From: an uncultured Ruminococcus sp.
Lineage (GTDB): Bacteria; Bacillota; Clostridia; Oscillospirales; CAG-272
Direction: 5' to 3'
DNA length: 64,000 bases
Assembly: GCA_902778145.1 (NCBI GenBank)
Contig: CACYWW010000004.1
Span: 45,611 to 109,610, forward strand
Shown piece by piece: positions 33,995 through 42,571 of this stretch (position 1 is its first letter; every line of letters starts with the position of its first letter). The translations under genes were made by a program, and so were the position numbers. The notes beneath the pieces are model-generated. The model saw only the letters and a list, made by a program, of their open reading frames with translations, was not told the DNA's origin and made no database searches.

Positions 33995-34380
33995 GAATAA
34001 GACCGCACCACCTCCTGTGCATGGGCAATTACATAGGAAAAGGATACAGCCGCGAATTTGAGATTAATATGAGCCGCGTAATAGCTGAGCTCAAAAACAG
34101 ATCCGTTTTAACGCCGGTCGAAGGAGCGGACGACATCTGCGCCGCCTGCCCCTTCGATCATCACGGCGTCTGTGAGACGGAGGAGAAGGTAAGAAGATAC
34201 GATCGCGAGGCCGCGGACCGGCTCGGGCTCGTTTACGGGGCGGAGTATGAATATGAAGAGCTTGCCCGCCGCGTCGCGGATGAGATTTACATGACCGGTG
34301 ATCTGACCTCGATCTGCGGTGATTGCGAATGGCATTCGCTTTGCCTTGATGTGATAAAAAATAATCGGAAAAATCAGTGA
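33991..34380 (+). CDS. DUF1284 domain protein
   Basis: 129 residues from the ATG at 33991, overlapping the ATPase stop by ATGA; longer starts lie inside the ATPase gene. Begins IRPHHLLCMGNYIGKGYS, the DUF1284 signature, with cysteine motifs ICAACPFDHHGVC and SICGDCEWHSLC. Six to seven cysteines suggest an Fe-S cluster or zinc site. Function unknown in the family. Co-translation with a metal pump suggests a metal-related role here. Confidence 0.85.
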   Translation: MRIRPHHLLCMGNYIGKGYSREFEINMSRVIAELKNRSVLTPVEGADDICAACPFDHHGVCETEEKVRRYDREAADRLGLVYGAEYEYEELARRVADEIYMTGDLTSICGDCEWHSLCLDVIKNNRKNQ

Positions 34381-34398
34381 AAAATTTCGAAAAAGGTA

Positions 34399-34427
34399 TT
34401 GACAACAGCCACGATTTTTGATATAAT
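34399..34427 (+). promoter_or_regulatory. promoter of tRNA-Thr
   Basis: TTGACA (34399-34404), 17-base spacer, TATAAT (34422-34427). Confidence 0.85.
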
Positions 34428-34446
34428 ACACGCGTTAACGCAAAGC

Positions 34447-34521
<75 letters not shown>

Positions 34522-34522
<1 letters not shown>

Positions 34523-34551
34523 AAAAAATCCTGCAAACGCAGGATTTTTTT
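34522..34551 (+). terminator. bidirectional terminator after tRNA-Thr
   Basis: AAAAAAATCCTGC-AAAC-GCAGGATTTTTTT, a symmetric A-stem-T hairpin serving tRNA-Thr and possibly the convergent ABC permease gene. Confidence 0.85.
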
Positions 34552-34581
34552 GTTTATTGTTGAACGGACATCACGCGTTTC

Positions 34582-35334
34582 TCAATCCGCCTTCATCTTT
34601 TTTCTGAAGACGATGACAGCCGAGATGAACGATATGGCTGTATACGCAAGGATAATAAGAAGGGGTATCATGATATCTTTTTTGATGTCGTCGGTCCCGT
34701 TTAGCGAGCTTTGCAGCAGCGTTACGGCGTTCTTGAAAGGCAGGCAATTCATTAGCGTCACCATGCCTCCGCCGAGCCCTTCGGTCGGAAACCACATGCC
34801 GCTCAGAAGCGACTGTGCGGTTATGATGACAGACGTCACGCCGCCGATGCTTTTTTCGCTGCAGAGCGATCCGAAAAGGATCCCGAGACTGATGAAGAGG
34901 ACAGAGATAAGCACCGAGAAAAGAAGACACGGTATGAGTCTGACCGAGAAGAGCGACGGTTCGATCACGCAGCCTGCAAGCAGGAAAACAAGCGATTGCA
35001 CCGATACGACCGGCAAAAACGGAACGATGTAACCGATTATGAATTCGTGCGCTCTCGCGCCTGTTACATACAGTCTCGTCAGAAAAGACGTGCTTCTGTC
35101 GACCGCGATGAGCAATCCTGCGAAAAGCGTGGTAAACGAGCATGAGAAGACGGCGATCCCGGGCGCCAGGTATTTCATGCTGAACTGTGACGTAAGCTTG
35201 TGGAACAGAAAATAGAACAACACCTCCATTGCAAGCGGCAGCGCGAGCATGAGCAGCAGAGAAAGCGGATCACGCAGCATTTCAACGGCGTTCCTTTTTG
35301 AAAGCGCCCCGATCCTTTTGAACGATCTATTCAT
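34582..35334 (-). CDS. ABC-2 type transporter permease
   Basis: 250 residues from the ATG at 35334, which overlaps the ATPase stop by 8 bases and has GGGAGG eight bases upstream; an earlier in-frame start at 35379 lacks a ribosome-binding site. Six hydrophobic helices: about 20-42, 56-78, 95-120, 130-155, 163-185, 223-245. ABC-2 fold with the usual Gly-rich last loop (SGMWFPTEGLGGGMVTLMN). Forms an exporter with the adjacent ATPase; substrate (drug, bacteriocin or lipid) unknown. Confidence 0.88.
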   Translation of the reverse strand: MNRSFKRIGALSKRNAVEMLRDPLSLLLMLALPLAMEVLFYFLFHKLTSQFSMKYLAPGIAVFSCSFTTLFAGLLIAVDRSTSFLTRLYVTGARAHEFIIGYIVPFLPVVSVQSLVFLLAGCVIEPSLFSVRLIPCLLFSVLISVLFISLGILFGSLCSEKSIGGVTSVIITAQSLLSGMWFPTEGLGGGMVTLMNCLPFKNAVTLLQSSLNGTDDIKKDIMIPLLIILAYTAISFISAVIVFRKKMKAD

Positions 35335-36064
35335 TATCCTGACCTCCCGTAACGACGCTGATAAAACCTTCTTCCACACTGTTTTTTCGGGTCAGGGAGA
35401 ACAGCTCTTCCTTTGTACCCGTGAAAAGAAGTCTGCCGTCCTTCATGATCCCTATCCTGTCTGACAGCGCCTCGGCCTCCTCCATATAATGGGTCGTGAG
35501 TATTACCGTCATTTTGCCTTTCAGTGATCCGATCGTCTTCCAGAGCTCACGCCTTGAGATCACGTCGAGCCCGAGCGTCGGCTCGTCGAGGAACAGCAGC
35601 TTCGGCTTCGAGATCAGAGCGAGAGCGATCGAAAGCTTACGCTGCCAGCCGCCCGAAAGCTTGTCGGCACGCTTGTTTTTTACGCTGTCAAGCCCGAAGG
35701 CGGAGTATACGTATTCCTTCATCCGAGACGCCTCTTCGCCTTCAAGACAGTTCAGCGCCGTGTAAAAGTCAATGTTCTCGCCGACGGTAAGCTTTCTCGC
35801 AATGGAAGTCTCCTGGGTAGATATATCGATAAGCTCCTTTACTTTGTCACCCTCTTTCGTCACCGGGTGGCCGAAGATATACGCCTCGCCTCCCGTGGGT
35901 GCGGTAAGAGTAGAGAGCATTTTAATCGTTGTCGTTTTTCCGGCGCCGTTTACGCCGAGAAGGGAAAAGAGCTCGCCTTCGTATACTTCAAGATCAAGCC
36001 CGGCAACGGCGACCGTATCCTTGTATTCCTTCCGCAATTCAACCGTTTTTATTGCCGCCGTCAT
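35327..36064 (-). CDS. ABC transporter ATP-binding protein (ABC-2 exporter type)
   Basis: 245 residues. Walker A GVNGAGKTTTIK, Q-loop in ISTQETSIARKLTV, signature LSGGWQRKLSIA (LSGGW instead of LSGGQ, common in this exporter group), Walker B LLFLDEPTLGLD, H-loop TTHYMEEAE. The DrrA/CcmA-type exporter ATPase. Its first 26 bases overlap the abrB-like gene in another frame, and its end overlaps the permease; a compact three-gene operon. Confidence 0.92.
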   Translation of the reverse strand: MTAAIKTVELRKEYKDTVAVAGLDLEVYEGELFSLLGVNGAGKTTTIKMLSTLTAPTGGEAYIFGHPVTKEGDKVKELIDISTQETSIARKLTVGENIDFYTALNCLEGEEASRMKEYVYSAFGLDSVKNKRADKLSGGWQRKLSIALALISKPKLLFLDEPTLGLDVISRRELWKTIGSLKGKMTVILTTHYMEEAEALSDRIGIMKDGRLLFTGTKEELFSLTRKNSVEEGFISVVTGGQDNE

Positions 36065-36266
36065 TTATTATGCCCTCCATTATTCCGTAGATCTGATCAG
36101 CCTTCACAAGCGCGATTCCCCTTTCACGGTCGCCCATCACCATGAGAGTTTCCCCCTCTTTTATATCGAACATTTTGCGCGCCTCAGCGGGGATCGTTAT
36201 CTGTCCCTTCGGACCGACCTTGACCGATATGATGAAACGGTCCTTATCGATTTTTTTCAATATCAT
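36039..36266 (-). CDS. AbrB/MazE/SpoVT family DNA-binding protein
   Basis: 75 residues. Swapped-hairpin AbrB fold: VKVGPKGQITIPAEARKMFDIKEGE, then TLMVMGDRERGIALVK. GGAGG lies eight bases before the ATG. Likely the autoregulator of the downstream exporter genes. The 26-base overlap with the ATPase gene is unusually long. Four 9-bp repeats immediately upstream are candidate operators. With no toxin gene next to it, an antitoxin role is unlikely. Confidence 0.88.
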   Translation of the reverse strand: MILKKIDKDRFIISVKVGPKGQITIPAEARKMFDIKEGETLMVMGDRERGIALVKADQIYGIMEGIINDGGNKNG

Positions 36267-36273
36267 CTCCTCC

Positions 36274-36309
36274 TTACAATTCTTACTATTCTTACAATAC
36301 TTACACTAT
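36274..36309 (-). repeat. four tandem 9-bp repeats in the leader of the AbrB-ABC operon
   Basis: TTACAATTC, TTACTATTC, TTACAATAC, TTACACTAT on the plus strand, TTAC starting at 36274, 36283, 36292 and 36301 (exact 9-base period). In the sense of the operon the last copy runs into the GGAGG ribosome-binding site. Candidate operator array for the AbrB-type protein. Confidence 0.7.
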
Positions 36310-36354
36310 ATCAGGCAAATGATACGTGCGTATGAATACAAAGTGACAAAAATG

Positions 36355-36389
36355 AAAAAGCATCCGACGATCACGACGGATGCTTTTTT
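36355..36389 (-). terminator. terminator of the GH99-like gene
   Basis: AAAAAGCATCCG/CGGATGCTTTTTT stem; T run on the minus strand just after the GH99-like stop (36398); symmetric, so it may also stop plus-strand transcription. Confidence 0.8.
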
Positions 36390-36397
36390 CAATATGT

Positions 36398-38965
36398 TTA
36401 TTTTTTCTTCTTTCCGCGTACAACGAGAGCCGCTGCAACGCCCGCGACGATCACAACAGCCGCACAAACCGCGATTATGACGGGAGCGCTGCTCGTGCTC
36501 TTCTGATTGTCAACGGGCTCCGTGCTGTTATCCGTTGCGGGAGCGGATGAGTTATCGGTATCCGGAGCGTTCGTTCCGGTCGCTTCATCGGTGACGTATC
36601 CGTTCTTAGGTGCGGTCGAGATAAAAGCGTATTTGAATCTTCCGCCGGGAGCCACATCGCCGGTCCTGTAGAAGTCGAGTATCTCTCCCTTGAATTCGCC
36701 GGAGCCGTCCTCATCCTGCACGTTGTCCGTCCACTTGAAGCAGATCTTGTATTCCTCGCCGCTTATGCCGAGCGCCGATTTCGGTATCTCTATCGTCAGG
36801 GTGTCGTTGTCAACGCTGTATTTCAGCTCACAGACGTCCGTGCGATCATATCCTGTGCCGGTGAATTTCTGCAGGTACGCCGCCGATCCTGCAGCGGGCT
36901 TTGCGCCTACCACGTAATCGAAGGACTCCCAGCCCCATTCGTCAGCGCAGTCGATGTAGAGGTTCATCCAGTTCTTGTCGGAGAACGGGGTGATCTTATC
37001 GGCGCATTTTACCATGAAGTAAACGTTGTCGGGACTCTTTGCGATCTTTGCGTCGGTTATGTCGTTTCTGCCGCTGTTGTCTTTATAATAGTACGATCCG
37101 TAGCCCTTCGCGTCGCGGTCAAAGGTGTTGTTCGGATAAGCGATATATCCCGCGGGAACGCTTTCCCACTGAGAGGCTCCGCCGTTCACGTCTATCGTGT
37201 TGTATTCGGAGTAAACGGGCTGTTCCTCGCATCCTTTATATTTTCTGATATATGAAACGAGCTGGTAATAATAGTTGTCGCGGAGACGGCCCTTGGTAGG
37301 CTCAAGGTCACGGGAGAATTCATCGTTGAATTCATCCGGAAAAGCGTTTTCAACTACCGCGCCCGAATCAGGCCACTGCTTGTATCTTCCGGCGATCCAT
37401 TCATTCCATCCGGTGATGAATATGACCTTCGGGTCTACCTCAAGCGCGTAGTCAAACTGTTCGGCAAAGTTCGCACCGTATTTCACGGCGTCCTCGCGCG
37501 TGTCTATACCCTTTGAGGTGTATGTCCTTCCGATGACGTTTTCACCGTTCATGGCAGTTAACTGATGCGTCTTGTAGTTGTGGTTCACGGCAACGCCGAC
37601 CGTGATCTCTTCCACGTTTTCCTTATCCTTCTTTGATTTATACGTAGCCTGAGGATAAGTCGACAGCCAGCCCCATGTGTCAGGAGAGGTGTTTTCCACA
37701 AGATAACCGGGCTGTCCTCCTCTGAAAGTGAAGTAGCCTCTCAATTCCTTGGCGATATCCGAGCTGCCCGTGATGGCGTTCTTGTGCGCCATGACCATGG
37801 GCTTTCCGTCCCAGTAGAACCAGAGCTTCTGATATTTCTCACGGAGATAAATATCCTGATAGATCATGCTGAGCTGAGTCATCGTGCTGCTCTGATCGCC
37901 GAACGGGAGCAGGAAAGAGATCTTCGGTACGTTCACACCGTCTTCAAGCGCTTTTGTGAACGTCTCGTATATCGGGATATAACTGTCTCTCCACGTGAAT
38001 GTGCCGTTCGTGTTGTCAAAGAACAGTACGTCGACTCCCGCGTCAGCAAGCAGTTCGGCGTGACGGCGGAGCACCCAGATATCGTTCGTCTTGTAGAAGC
38101 CGTAGATCGATTCGTTCCAGAAATGGACGGTGGCTTTTTTCGGCCAGACACTGTTGTTATAGTCATGTATCGCCTCGGGATGCTCATCCATTACCTTTTG
38201 AACGTTCAGCGGTTCGCCGCTGTCCTGAGAGACATGCCACGACCAGTAGAACAGAGCGACGGTCTTGTCCTCGCGCGGGCCGCCCGTTTCGGCGTATGTA
38301 GGCAGCGTTCTGCCGAGTTCGTCTGTCGCCTCCCACGTGGTGGGGTGTGACGCGCGGACAACGACCGCGCTGTCAGACTCGGGCACGTATTCCGCCGGCG
38401 CAGTGTTTTTGCCGGTCACCGCGGATGAAGACTGAACGGCTGAGAACGGTTCGTCTGTTTTTTCGGTAAACGAGACCGTTATGTTTATATCTGCTTTTTT
38501 CTCGGCTCCGTCCGCGTACAGCAGACCTTTGCCGACGGTGTTCGAATCCCACACCCAGATGCAGAGCTGGGAATTATCGTTCCTCACGGTGACCAGATAC
38601 TCGCCGGCGGGCTGAGCGTCGAATTTGACGTCATGCTTCAGATTGTCTCTGACGGGATCGAACTGCTTTGAAGCGACGGGATCCGCTTTGAGCGTTTCTT
38701 CAAAGTCTTCGCTCCATTTGTAAACGGATACCGTTGATATGGTATCGGTTTTGACATAGGTGCTCAGACGGACCGAGACGCCGTTGAAGGGAGCGTTCAT
38801 TTTGAGCCTGATCCCGAACGTCGAATTAAGAGATATCGTCGTTGGCGATCCTTCACCCTGATTACTGTAGGCGTTTACGTTATAAGCTTCTTCAGCCGCT
38901 GCCGAGAGCGATACAGCCGAGAGCAGCATCAACGCCGCGATTACAATACAGATCAACTTTTTCAT
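36398..38965 (-). CDS. secreted GH99/GH71-like (WNEW-motif) protein with CBM9/DOMON-like domain and C-terminal membrane anchor
   Basis: 855 residues from the ATG at 38965 (GGAGG eight bases upstream). Signal peptide MKKLICIVIAALMLLSAVSL. Region about 30-190 is a beta-sandwich; about 215-610 is a TIM-barrel-type domain (VALFYWSWHV, ATVHFWNESIYGFY, DVLFFDNTNG, FLLPFGDQ, FITGWNEWIAGR), as in GH99/GH71-like or WbsX-type glycosidases; about 625-810 is a CBM9/DOMON-like domain starting IDVNGGASQWE. After a Thr/Asp/Ser linker comes a C-terminal TM helix and KKKK, a membrane anchor without sortase motif. Probably acts on polysaccharide at the cell surface. Homologous to the gene at 43872 over barrel and beta domains. 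Specificity not predictable. Confidence 0.8.
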   Translation of the reverse strand: MKKLICIVIAALMLLSAVSLSAAAEEAYNVNAYSNQGEGSPTTISLNSTFGIRLKMNAPFNGVSVRLSTYVKTDTISTVSVYKWSEDFEETLKADPVASKQFDPVRDNLKHDVKFDAQPAGEYLVTVRNDNSQLCIWVWDSNTVGKGLLYADGAEKKADINITVSFTEKTDEPFSAVQSSSAVTGKNTAPAEYVPESDSAVVVRASHPTTWEATDELGRTLPTYAETGGPREDKTVALFYWSWHVSQDSGEPLNVQKVMDEHPEAIHDYNNSVWPKKATVHFWNESIYGFYKTNDIWVLRRHAELLADAGVDVLFFDNTNGTFTWRDSYIPIYETFTKALEDGVNVPKISFLLPFGDQSSTMTQLSMIYQDIYLREKYQKLWFYWDGKPMVMAHKNAITGSSDIAKELRGYFTFRGGQPGYLVENTSPDTWGWLSTYPQATYKSKKDKENVEEITVGVAVNHNYKTHQLTAMNGENVIGRTYTSKGIDTREDAVKYGANFAEQFDYALEVDPKVIFITGWNEWIAGRYKQWPDSGAVVENAFPDEFNDEFSRDLEPTKGRLRDNYYYQLVSYIRKYKGCEEQPVYSEYNTIDVNGGASQWESVPAGYIAYPNNTFDRDAKGYGSYYYKDNSGRNDITDAKIAKSPDNVYFMVKCADKITPFSDKNWMNLYIDCADEWGWESFDYVVGAKPAAGSAAYLQKFTGTGYDRTDVCELKYSVDNDTLTIEIPKSALGISGEEYKICFKWTDNVQDEDGSGEFKGEILDFYRTGDVAPGGRFKYAFISTAPKNGYVTDEATGTNAPDTDNSSAPATDNSTEPVDNQKSTSSAPVIIAVCAAVVIVAGVAAALVVRGKKKK

Positions 38966-39028
38966 ATTATATCCTCCGGGTTGTGTTGGCAATATTATAC
39001 ACCTCAAACCCCCGGTATGTCAAGATAT

Positions 39029-39472
39029 TTATATGATTTTACAAATATAATATATGATTCCGTAGATCGTGCTCGCAAAAGAGCCGTAAACGATGACGGG
39101 ACCCGCGACTGTGAAGAGCTTTGCGCCGACTCCCTGTATGAGACCTTCGCTTTTCGCGTCGATCGCCTGTGATACCATGGCGTTCGCGAATCCCGTGACC
39201 GGAACGAGTGTACCCGCTCCCGCGTGTTTTGCGATGACGTCGAACACGCCGAGCCCAGTAAGCGCCGCCGCGATCGCGATGAGAGTGCACGTGACGTACA
39301 CGGGCGCCGTCTCGTTTCCTGAGCCGAGCGCTTTGAAAAGATCGGAACAAAGCTCGCCCGCGCAGCAGATGATACCGCCCGAAACGAACGCTTTTATACA
39401 GCAAAGCAGTGTGCCGCTTTTCTTTGCGTGCGCCTTTATATACTTCCCGTATGCCTGCGGATCGTTCATCAT
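39029..39472 (-). CDS. spoVAC: stage V sporulation protein AC (SpoVAC/SpoVAE family)
   Basis: 147 residues from the ATG at 39472 with GGAGG five bases upstream (39469 also possible). Four hydrophobic segments and the family's conserved GLGVFDVIAKHAGAGTLVPVTGFANAM block, followed by EGLIQGVGAKLFTVAGPVIVYG. In spore-formers SpoVAC with SpoVAD and SpoVAE moves dipicolinic acid into the spore core and acts as a mechanosensitive channel. Here it stands alone with no spoVAD or spoVAE next to it. Assignment to SpoVAC versus SpoVAEb is by recall of the sequence pattern. Confidence 0.85.
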   Translation of the reverse strand: MMNDPQAYGKYIKAHAKKSGTLLCCIKAFVSGGIICCAGELCSDLFKALGSGNETAPVYVTCTLIAIAAALTGLGVFDVIAKHAGAGTLVPVTGFANAMVSQAIDAKSEGLIQGVGAKLFTVAGPVIVYGSFASTIYGIIYYICKII

Positions 39473-39520
39473 GATCACCTCCCTTTTTATTATCAACACA
39501 TTAAAACGAAATATTCACTC

Positions 39521-39549
39521 TTGACACGCGCACAAAGACGTGATAGAAT
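39521..39549 (+). promoter_or_regulatory. promoter of rsuA, predicted to give a leaderless mRNA
   Basis: TTGACA (39521-39526), 17-base spacer, TAGAAT (39544-39549). A start 6-7 bases after the -10 coincides with the ATG at 39556, and there is no ribosome-binding site in the 6 bases between. Confidence 0.65.
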
Positions 39550-39555
39550 AACGGT

Positions 39556-40275
39556 ATGAGGATTGATAAATTTTTTACGACAGTCGGACTTCTTACAAGA
39601 AGTCAGTGTGCTAAAGCGGCTAAAGCCGGCATGATATCGGTGAACGGCAAAACAGTCCGTGACCCGGCATATCAGACAGACCCCGCGCGTGACGCGGTTT
39701 TTTACAGAGGCGAAAGGATCATATATTCCGAGTTCGTCTATATCGTCATGAACAAACCGCTCGGCTGCGTCTGCTCAAACGACGAGCCGGGAGAGAGGAT
39801 CGTTTTCGACCTGCTGGGAGACGCAAAGCGTCCGGATCTGTTCACCGTCGGCAGACTTGATAAGGAGACCTCCGGGCTGATAATAATAACGAACGACGGA
39901 AAGACGGCGCACACCGTTCTTTCCCCGAAGCATCACGTCAAAAAGACATACGCGTACTGTCTTGCCGACCCGCTTTCCGAAGAAGACAGAAGGACCGTGG
40001 AGTCGGGAGTGGAGCTGAGGGACGGATATACTACCATGCCGTGCGAGATAACGCCGGCGGACGACAGAAGCGGAACGATCACGATATGCGAGGGAAAATA
40101 TCATCAGATCAGGCGGATGTTCGCGTCTGTTTCAAACCGCGTCACGTCTCTTTGCCGAATATCGTTCGGTGATATCACACTTGATCCGTCGCTTGCGCCG
40201 GGAGAGTGGCGGTATATGACGGACAGTGAGATCGCGTCGTTCGGATCATTGCAAAACTTGAAAGAGATGAGATAA
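39556..40275 (+). CDS. RsuA-family pseudouridine synthase
   Basis: 239 residues. N-terminal S4 RNA-binding domain (residues 1-50, RIDKFFTTVGLLTRSQ ... GMISVNGKTV), then the RsuA/RluB/E/F catalytic domain with GRLDKETSGLIIITNDG (catalytic Asp in GRLD) and C-terminal EGKYHQIRRMFA motif. Isomerises a specific uridine in rRNA; member of the 16S (U516) branch by overall size, but RluB/RluE branches cannot be excluded. No ribosome-binding site; predicted leaderless. Terminator overlaps its last codons. Confidence 0.92.
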   Translation: MRIDKFFTTVGLLTRSQCAKAAKAGMISVNGKTVRDPAYQTDPARDAVFYRGERIIYSEFVYIVMNKPLGCVCSNDEPGERIVFDLLGDAKRPDLFTVGRLDKETSGLIIITNDGKTAHTVLSPKHHVKKTYAYCLADPLSEEDRRTVESGVELRDGYTTMPCEITPADDRSGTITICEGKYHQIRRMFASVSNRVTSLCRISFGDITLDPSLAPGEWRYMTDSEIASFGSLQNLKEMR

Positions 40276-40291
40276 AAAATCATCTCTTTTT
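40261..40291 (+). terminator. terminator overlapping the rsuA stop codon
   Basis: Stem AAAGAGATGA/TCATCTCTTT followed by T; the 5' arm contains the final codons of the gene. Confidence 0.75.
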
Positions 40292-40293
40292 AC

Positions 40294-40322
40294 TTGACAT
40301 ATAAAGAAAAATATTATATAAT
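40294..40322 (+). promoter_or_regulatory. promoter of tex
   Basis: TTGACA (40294-40299), 17-base spacer, TATAAT (40317-40322). Confidence 0.85.
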
Positions 40323-40354
40323 ACTTAAAAACACGATTTCAAAGGACAGGACCC

Positions 40355-42508
40355 ATGGATATTTTAAAGAAGCTCGCGGAAGAGCTCGATCTCAAAGAAG
40401 AACAGGTAAAGAACACGGTCGCGCTGATCGATGACGGTAATACGATCCCTTTTATCGCGCGATACAGAAAAGAAGTCACCGGAAGCCTTGACGACACCGT
40501 TTTGAGGAACCTTTTTGACAGGCTGACGTATCTGCGCAATCTCGAGGCGAGAAAGGAAGAGGTCAGGGCAGCGATCGAAGGGCAGGGAAAACTGACCGAC
40601 GAGATAGTCGCTGCGCTTGAAGCCGCGAAAACACTGACCGAGGTGGAGGACGTTTACCGTCCTTATAAGCAGAAAAAGAAAACGAGAGCGTCAGTCGCGC
40701 GTGAGAAGGGGCTTGAGCCTCTCGCCGCTCTTATAACGGAGCAGCGCACCTCATACGACAGGAGCATCGATGTCATCGCCGCGGATTTCATCGATGAGGA
40801 AAAAGGCGTCGCGTCGGCGGAGGAAGCGCTCGCCGGAGCGTGCGATATAATCGCTGAGGACGTTTCGGACAGCGCGGAGGTCAGAAAAGAGATCCGTAAG
40901 ACAACGTATGAATACGGTATTCTGAGATCGAAGCAGAACAAGGAAGAGGACTCCGTGTATTCGATGTATTACGAATATGAGGAGAAGCTCGACAAGATCC
41001 CGGATCACAGGATCCTTGCGATAAACCGCGGCGAAAAGGAAGAATTCATAAAGGTATCGATCGACGCGCCGAAGGATATGATCCTCAACTACATGTTTGA
41101 CAAGTTCATAACCGAATACAACAGCCCGGCGAGAAAATATATCGAAGGCGCCGTGCTTGACGCGTACGACAGGCTTATCGCACCGTCGATCGAGCGCGAG
41201 ATCAGATCGGATATGTTTGACCGGGCGAGCGAGGGCGCGATAGTCCTTTTCTCGGACAACCTGCGCCATCTGCTGCTCACTCCGCCGCTCAAAGGAAAGA
41301 CCGTTCTCGGGCTCGACCCCGGTTACAGGACCGGATGTAAGCTCGCCGTCGTCGACAAGACCGGAAAAGTCCTTGACACCGCCGTCATTTACCCGACGAT
41401 GAAACAGGAATACAAGATCGAGGAAGCAAAGGTCACGGTCAAACGCCTTATAAAGAAATGGGGAGTGAACGTCGTAGCCATAGGCAACGGTACGGCGTCA
41501 AAGGAAAGTGAAATCTTCATAGCCGACGTACTCAAGGAGCTTGACAACGGCTGTAAATATATCATGGTGAGTGAGGCGGGAGCTTCCGTTTACTCCGCGT
41601 CGAAGCTCGCGGCGGACGAATTCCCGGATTTTGACGTAACGCAGAGATCCGCCGTGTCGATAGCGCGCCGTCTGCAGGATCCGCTGGCGGAGCTCGTCAA
41701 AATAGATCCGAAGTCGATAGGCGTCGGACAGTATCAGCATGATATGAAACAGAACAGACTTGACGAGGCTCTGACCGGCGTTGTTGAAGATTGCGTCAAC
41801 TCCGTTGGGGTCGACGTCAACACGGCGTCGCATTCGCTTCTTTCGTATATTTCCGGTATCAACGCGGCGTCCGCTAAGAATATCGTGAAATACAGAGAGG
41901 AAAACGGCGAATTCAAATCGCGCGCGGAGCTTCTGAAGGTGCCGAGAATAGGTGCCAAGGCGTTCGAACAGTGCGCCGGATTCCTGAGAGTCCCGAACGG
42001 TGAAAACGTTCTCGACAACACCGGCGTACACCCGGAATCGTATGCCGCGGCGGAAGCCCTGCTCGATCATTTCGGGATCACTGACGCGGACGTTTCGGCG
42101 GGACACGCGTCGGATCTTCCGGAGCTCGTAAAGGAGGAGGGAAGCAAGAAGCTGTGTGAAAAGCTCGGCATCGGAGCCCCGACTCTCACGGATATAATCA
42201 AGGAGCTCGTAAAGCCCGGACGCGACCTTCGCGATGATTTTGCGCCGCCGGTCCTCCGTGACGATATAATGGACATGAACGATCTGAAGGAAGGTATGGA
42301 ACTGACCGGCGTCGTCCGCAACGTGATCGATTTCGGCGCGTTCGTCGATATCGGCGTCCATCAGGACGGTCTCGTACATATTTCGCAGATGTCACACAAG
42401 TATATAAAGCATCCGTCGGAGGTCGTATCCGTCGGCGACGTTGTCAAGGTCAAGGTCATTTCCGTGGATACCGCAAAAAAGCGTATCGGTCTGTCGATGA
42501 AGCTCTGA
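40355..42508 (+). CDS. tex: Tex family RNA-binding transcription accessory protein
   Basis: 717 residues, normal Tex length. N-terminal helical region with PFIARYRKEVTGSLDD, YqgF/RNase H-like domain VLGLDPGYRTGCKLAVVD (about 323-340), helix-hairpin-helix repeats (LLSYISGINAASAKNIVKY), and a C-terminal S1 domain (about 643-717; LTGVVRNVIDFGAFVDIGVH). Binds nucleic acids and influences transcription and gene expression; also linked to stress. Single gene with its own promoter. Confidence 0.95.
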   Translation: MDILKKLAEELDLKEEQVKNTVALIDDGNTIPFIARYRKEVTGSLDDTVLRNLFDRLTYLRNLEARKEEVRAAIEGQGKLTDEIVAALEAAKTLTEVEDVYRPYKQKKKTRASVAREKGLEPLAALITEQRTSYDRSIDVIAADFIDEEKGVASAEEALAGACDIIAEDVSDSAEVRKEIRKTTYEYGILRSKQNKEEDSVYSMYYEYEEKLDKIPDHRILAINRGEKEEFIKVSIDAPKDMILNYMFDKFITEYNSPARKYIEGAVLDAYDRLIAPSIEREIRSDMFDRASEGAIVLFSDNLRHLLLTPPLKGKTVLGLDPGYRTGCKLAVVDKTGKVLDTAVIYPTMKQEYKIEEAKVTVKRLIKKWGVNVVAIGNGTASKESEIFIADVLKELDNGCKYIMVSEAGASVYSASKLAADEFPDFDVTQRSAVSIARRLQDPLAELVKIDPKSIGVGQYQHDMKQNRLDEALTGVVEDCVNSVGVDVNTASHSLLSYISGINAASAKNIVKYREENGEFKSRAELLKVPRIGAKAFEQCAGFLRVPNGENVLDNTGVHPESYAAAEALLDHFGITDADVSAGHASDLPELVKEEGSKKLCEKLGIGAPTLTDIIKELVKPGRDLRDDFAPPVLRDDIMDMNDLKEGMELTGVVRNVIDFGAFVDIGVHQDGLVHISQMSHKYIKHPSEVVSVGDVVKVKVISVDTAKKRIGLSMKL

Positions 42509-42524
42509 TTTAATAAATTAAAAA

Positions 42525-42549
42525 TTCCGACGCTTTTAAAACGTCGGAA
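42525..42549 (-). terminator. terminator-like hairpin pointing against the flanking genes
   Basis: Stem TTCCGACG/CGTCGGAA. On plus it is followed by AAAAAG, on minus by TTTTTAATTT, so it should terminate minus-strand transcription although tex and msmX are both on plus. Confidence 0.5.
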
Positions 42550-42571
42550 AAAGACGCTCCGACTCTCTGAT

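Noticed and set aside
36039-36266. AbrB-like protein as antitoxin of a toxin-antitoxin pair
   Set aside because: No PIN, MazF or other small toxin-like gene adjoins it; the coupled genes are an ABC exporter.
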